A DNA stretch of 7,681 bases from Arenimonas sp. (GTDB lineage Bacteria; Pseudomonadota; Gammaproteobacteria; Xanthomonadales; Xanthomonadaceae), in contig DNNT01000221.1 of NCBI GenBank assembly GCA_003497545.1, positions 1 through 7,681 of the forward strand. Direction: 5' to 3'. Positions 4,647 through 7,681 of the stretch are shown one piece after another (positions within the stretch are counted from its first letter, which is position 1; each line of letters starts with the position of its first letter). A program made the position numbers and the translations under genes. Below the pieces are notes generated by a model. It searched no databases and had not been told where the DNA came from. It saw only the letters and a list, made by a program, of their open reading frames with translations.

Positions 4647-6640
4647 ATCCGAAGGCGCGGCGCCGCGCGCAGCTGGCCATGGCTGTTTCCCTTTCCCTCG
4701 CCGCCGCGGGGGCCCAAGGGCGGCCGGCGCAGGATCCGACCGAACCGCAGGCGGAGGCCTGGCAGGACAACGTCATCTCCCCAGACGACCTCGAACCCCT
4801 GCCGCCTGACGAGACCGAGTCATTCGACGCATCGGGACTGCCGCGCTCTTTCCGTTTCGAACTGCTGGGCAGCCGAACCCAGCGCGCTGACGAAACCTTC
4901 AGCGAGCTGGGCCTGGCCGCGGGCGGTTTCCGCGAGACGGCGAACTACGGCACCTTTTCGCTCGATGCCACGCTCCAGCGCTCCGACCGCCGTGAAACCG
5001 AAAGCGGCAACGGCGGCGACTTCGGCGGCAAGCTCACGCTCTGGCAACGCGGCCTGCACGCGGGAGAGGGCTGGCTGGGCAGCAACGGCCTGGGCGTACT
5101 CAACACCCCTGCGCCGGAACTGCTGCGCCAGCAATATCGATTCTTCCTGCCAAGCGTTGCCTTCGCAGGCGCAAGCACCGACTGGGTGCGCGACCGCGGG
5201 GAGCTGGTCCTGCAGGGCTCACTGGGCCGCGCGGGCGTATTCGACGGTGCCCGCGTGGTCGGCTTCGACCTCGCTGATGGCAACGTCGGCAGCGCCTCGG
5301 CGCAGTGGCGCTGGAGCGACCGCTGGCGGGGTGCGGTCTCGCTCCTGGCCACCGATGGACAGGTCCTTCCCGATGAACAGGGAGGCACCTTCTTCCAGGA
5401 CGTCGAGACCCGCGCCATGCATGCGGCGGCTGGCTGGGACGCAGGTGGCCGCTCGATCAACTTCAACCTGCAAGCCAGCGACGGTGATCTCGGCGGCGCC
5501 TGGGGCGGATGGCTCGACGGCCGCCTCGAGCGGGGCCGCTATATCCACAACTACGGCGTCTTCCGCCTTGAACCTGGCCTGGGCTGGGGCGCGCAGCCGA
5601 TCAACAACGACAGCCAGGGCGCTTACTACCGCCTGGCCTACCGGCACGCCCGCTGGAACTGGAACGCCGGGGTCGACCGGATCGCCAGCGTCAGCGGGGA
5701 CAGCTTCGACGGCTGGTACGGCACCGCCTACGCGCGCTACCAGGCCACCTCCACGGTCGGACTGGGTGGCAACGCAGCCCTGCGGCAGACCAATGGCGCG
5801 GACGCCCTCTCCGGCCAAGCCTTCGTGGACCGCCGCAACGCCTGGGGCCAGGCCCGCGCCCAGATCGAAGTGGCCCGGCGCAGCGGTGGCCGCGACGACG
5901 ACAGTTGGCAACTCACGCTCGACCAGTCCCTGGCCCTGGGACAAGGCCGCCGTCTCACGCTCAGCGCGGGCTACGGCGAACTCGCCTACGACGGCGAGCC
6001 AGCCACCGGCACGGCCACCCTGGCTGCCTACGGCGGCTTCGACCTCACCGAACGCCTGACCCTCGACGGCACCGCACGCTGGACCGAAGGCAACGGCCCG
6101 GGGGCCTTCCGGGGCGCCGACCTCAACCTCAACCTGGCCTGGCGCGTGGCCAGCCGTTGGTGGCTCGTGGCGACCGTGTACGAAAATCGTGGCTCGCGAC
6201 GCTCTCCCTTCGTGATCGACCCGCTTGCGACCGAGCAACCCTTCGTCAACCTGCCTCGCGACCGCACCGTCTTCCTGAGCCTGAGATACGAACGCCAGGC
6301 GGGCACCACCGCGGGCGTGCTGGGCGGCACGCCCGACAGCGCCTCCGGCGCCATCCAGGGCAGCGTGTTCCTGGACGAGAACGGTGACGGCATCCGCGCG
6401 GCGTCCGAAGAAGCCGCGGCCAACGTCACCGTGATCCTCGACGGCCGCTACTCGGTGCGAACCGACAGCCAGGGCAACTTCGAATTCCCGCGCGTGGCGG
6501 TGGGCGCGCACACCATCGAAGTCGTGCCCGACAACCTGCCCCTGCCCTGGTTCCTGGACGAACAGGGCGACCGCCGCGCGGTGGAAGTGCAGGTGCGCGA
6601 AGCGGCGCGCGTGGACATCGGCGCGAGGCGGCAGCGATGA
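4643..6640 (+). CDS. Outer-membrane beta-barrel (usher-like) protein with C-terminal SdrD-B/CarboxypepD-regulatory-like domain
   Basis: A 665-residue protein. A signal peptide covers about residues 1-26 (MNPKARRRAQ, Ala/Leu core). An acidic Pro-rich linker (about 30-65) follows, then a long region (about 68-550) of alternating amphipathic strands rich in aromatic, Gly and Arg/Asp residues, such as RFELLGSRTQ, GTFSLDATLQRS, AYYRLAYRHARWNWNAGV and TVFLSLRYERQ. This is typical of an outer-membrane barrel. Residues 569-665 form one small beta-sandwich domain with IQGSVFLDENGDG, TDSQGNFEFPRV and VGAHTIEVV, characteristic of SdrD-B or carboxypeptidase-regulatory-like folds; DENGDG may bind calcium. 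Position after the chaperone suggests it is the secretion pore or anchor for the subunits. Against a classical usher: about 665 rather than 800-900 residues, and no recognisable usher N-terminal domain or plug. It starts by ATGA overlap with the chaperone gene. Confidence 0.72.
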   Translation: MNPKARRRAQLAMAVSLSLAAAGAQGRPAQDPTEPQAEAWQDNVISPDDLEPLPPDETESFDASGLPRSFRFELLGSRTQRADETFSELGLAAGGFRETANYGTFSLDATLQRSDRRETESGNGGDFGGKLTLWQRGLHAGEGWLGSNGLGVLNTPAPELLRQQYRFFLPSVAFAGASTDWVRDRGELVLQGSLGRAGVFDGARVVGFDLADGNVGSASAQWRWSDRWRGAVSLLATDGQVLPDEQGGTFFQDVETRAMHAAAGWDAGGRSINFNLQASDGDLGGAWGGWLDGRLERGRYIHNYGVFRLEPGLGWGAQPINNDSQGAYYRLAYRHARWNWNAGVDRIASVSGDSFDGWYGTAYARYQATSTVGLGGNAALRQTNGADALSGQAFVDRRNAWGQARAQIEVARRSGGRDDDSWQLTLDQSLALGQGRRLTLSAGYGELAYDGEPATGTATLAAYGGFDLTERLTLDGTARWTEGNGPGAFRGADLNLNLAWRVASRWWLVATVYENRGSRRSPFVIDPLATEQPFVNLPRDRTVFLSLRYERQAGTTAGVLGGTPDSASGAIQGSVFLDENGDGIRAASEEAAANVTVILDGRYSVRTDSQGNFEFPRVAVGAHTIEVVPDNLPLPWFLDEQGDRRAVEVQVREAARVDIGARRQR

Positions 6641-6927
6641 CACCGCAGGCCCCACACCCCAAGGGCATCCTGCTGCGCCTCGCCGGCCTGGTGGTCGCGG
6701 CCGCGCTGGCGGTGGGCCTGCAGGCCAGCGAAGGCAGCGCCGCCAATTCGCCGGCGCCGGCCGCGCGGCCGGCCACCGAGCCGGCGGCGACCGCACCATG
6801 CGACGCGCCGGCCGGAAGCGGCGCGGTGCTCAAGCACCCGGCGCTGCTTCCCGCGGCTCAGCCCAGCGCCGCGCGCAGCAGCGCTTCCAGCAACCCCTGC
6901 AACCTGCCGGCGCGTTCGCGGTCGTAG
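6637..6927 (+). CDS. Possible small Ala/Pro-rich exported protein, translationally coupled to the barrel gene
   Basis: A 96-codon frame whose ATG overlaps the stop of the barrel gene as ATGA, the same coupling used by the chaperone/barrel junction, with GAGGCGG at 6624-6630 as a good ribosome binding site. Residues 10-30 (ILLRLAGLVVAAALAVGLQA) form a plausible signal peptide or membrane anchor, and the rest is Ala/Pro/Ser-rich low complexity with two Cys (55 and 88). The last 70 bases run antisense into the 3' end of hutG. The good start signals argue for a real gene. The low-complexity, GC-driven composition and the overlap argue for caution. No family is recognised. Confidence 0.42.
   Translation: MTPQAPHPKGILLRLAGLVVAAALAVGLQASEGSAANSPAPAARPATEPAATAPCDAPAGSGAVLKHPALLPAAQPSAARSSASSNPCNLPARSRS
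6756..6773. repeat. 18-bp perfect palindrome
   Basis: GCCGGCCGCGCGGCCGGC at 6756-6773 is identical to its reverse complement. It lies within the small Ala/Pro-rich frame, downstream of the barrel gene, and could fold as a very stable hairpin at the 3' end of the operon message. No T-run follows. It may simply reflect GC-rich Ala/Pro codons. Confidence 0.35.
6825..6838. terminator. Small hairpin between the convergent gene ends
   Basis: GGTGCTCAAGCACC is a 5-6 bp stem with a tiny loop, 20 bases beyond the hutG stop codon on the - strand and inside the small + frame. It reads equally on both strands, as a bidirectional terminator would, but has no T-run on either side, so this is weak. Confidence 0.22.
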
Positions 6928-7637
6928 CGGCCCGCGGCTTCGTCCATGTAGGTGGACTGCGCCAGTTCGAGCTGGATCGCTTCCACGCCCGAGGAAGGCT
7001 GGCCGTAGTGGCGCGTGATGTAACCGCCCTTGAAGCGGCCGTTGCACACGTGGGTGTAATCGCCCTGCCCCGCCAGCACCGCCTCCAGCCGCGCCTGCGT
7101 GGCGGGCGAACAGCTGGCGCCGCCCGCGGTGCCCAGGTTGAGGTCGGGCAGCCGGCCTTCGAACAGGAAGGGCACCACGCTGCGGATCGAATGCCCTTCC
7201 CACAGCACCGCGCGGCCATGCGCCTGCTTCAGGCGCGCCAGTTCGCCGGCCAGCGCGTCGTGGTACGGACGCCAGTAGCGCTGCACGCGCGCGGCCACTT
7301 CCTCAGGCCCCGGGGCCTGGCCCTCGAGGTACACCGGGTCGCCGCTGAAGCGCACCGCCGGGCACAGGCCGGTGGTGTTCTGGCCGGGGTACAGCGACAC
7401 GTCGTCGGGCGGGCGGTTGAGGTCCACCACGTAGCGCGAGTACTGCGGCACCAGCACCGAGGCGCCCAAACCACGGGCGAAGTCGTAGAGGCGGCTGACG
7501 AACCAGTCGGTGTCGGGCACGCCGCGGGCGGCGTCGGTGACGCGCGCGGCGATCTCCTCGGGCAGCGCGATGCCGTCGTGCGGCAGGCTGATGAGCAGCG
7601 GCAGCGAGCCGCGGTGCAGCGTGAAGACGTCGTCCAT
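6858..7637 (-). CDS. hutG: N-formylglutamate amidohydrolase (HutG family)
   Basis: A 259-residue protein of the N-formylglutamate amidohydrolase family, which hydrolyses N-formyl-L-glutamate to glutamate and formate, the last step of one histidine-degradation route; it acts in the cytoplasm. Visible family motifs are SLPHDGIALP (residues 17-26), DTDWFVSRLYDF (42-53), SRYVVDLNRPPDD (67-79), LWEGHSIRSVVP (145-156), and NGRFKGGYITRHYG (199-212) followed by EAIQLELAQSTYMDE. The His, Asp and Glu residues in HDG and EGHS are the likely metal and substrate ligands. Length matches the family. The start is ATG at 7637-7635 on the - strand; upstream is GGGCC, a poor ribosome binding site. No other hut gene is visible in the window. 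It converges on the fimbria-like operon and is unrelated to it in function. Confidence 0.9.
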   Translation of the reverse strand: MDDVFTLHRGSLPLLISLPHDGIALPEEIAARVTDAARGVPDTDWFVSRLYDFARGLGASVLVPQYSRYVVDLNRPPDDVSLYPGQNTTGLCPAVRFSGDPVYLEGQAPGPEEVAARVQRYWRPYHDALAGELARLKQAHGRAVLWEGHSIRSVVPFLFEGRLPDLNLGTAGGASCSPATQARLEAVLAGQGDYTHVCNGRFKGGYITRHYGQPSSGVEAIQLELAQSTYMDEAAGRYDRERAGRLQGLLEALLRAALG

Positions 7638-7664
7638 GGCCCGAGTCTAGCCGGCGAAGCGGGC

Positions 7665-7681
7665 CGGCGCGTAAGGCGCCG
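7665..7681. repeat. Hairpin-forming inverted repeat at the window edge, upstream of hutG
   Basis: CGGCGC (7665-7670) and GCGCCG (7676-7681) form a 6-bp stem with a 5-nt loop, about 30 bases upstream of the hutG start. It may belong to the upstream gene's 3' end or to the hutG leader; the window stops before this can be decided. Confidence 0.25.

Noticed and set aside
5219..6799. Long - strand open frame of 526 codons opposite the barrel gene
   Set aside because: Composition is biased (Ala, Gly, Val, His, Arg) with no domain; it is a shadow of the barrel coding sequence.
1..7681. CRISPR array, tRNA/rRNA gene, insertion sequence or prophage element
   Set aside because: No regularly spaced repeats, no tRNA-like cloverleaf or rRNA sequence, and no transposase or integrase motifs were seen on either strand.

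Overview
The window is GC-rich and densely coded. It looks like a gammaproteobacterial chromosome, most likely the Xanthomonadaceae/Lysobacter side. This placement is an inference from GC content, the style of the ParE and PilU proteins and the gene content; no taxonomic marker is present.

Layout: (1) 2-568, the 3' end of parE (topoisomerase IV subunit B, + strand). (2) 633-1781, pilU, a type IV pilus retraction ATPase (+). (3) 1782-2134, a 353-bp non-coding region. It holds a weak hairpin after pilU, a cluster of TGTGA/TCACA half-sites including a near-perfect inverted repeat, and a very good sigma-54 (-24/-12) promoter at 2007-2024. (4) 2135-6640, a compact five-gene exported-protein operon: a pilin-like subunit, a second subunit with the same C-terminal strand motif, a small secreted protein of unknown family, a PapD-like periplasmic chaperone, and a 665-residue outer-membrane beta-barrel protein ending in an SdrD-B/carboxypeptidase-regulatory-like domain. 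From the second gene onward every junction is a 1- or 4-base stop/start overlap. (5) 6637-6927, a possible small Ala/Pro-rich exported protein coupled to the barrel gene by another ATGA. (6) 6858-7637, hutG-like N-formylglutamate amidohydrolase on the - strand, convergent with the operon.

The main interest is the operon. Its content (subunits, chaperone, outer-membrane barrel) resembles a chaperone-usher fimbrial system, but the barrel protein does not look like a FimD/PapC usher and the subunits are not recognisable classical pilins. I read it as a non-canonical chaperone/outer-membrane assembly system for a surface fibre or coat. Sigma-54 and an enhancer-binding protein acting at the upstream TGTGA boxes probably control it. 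A hairpin just after the first subunit gene probably makes that subunit the most abundant product. All functional statements about this operon are inference from sequence features.
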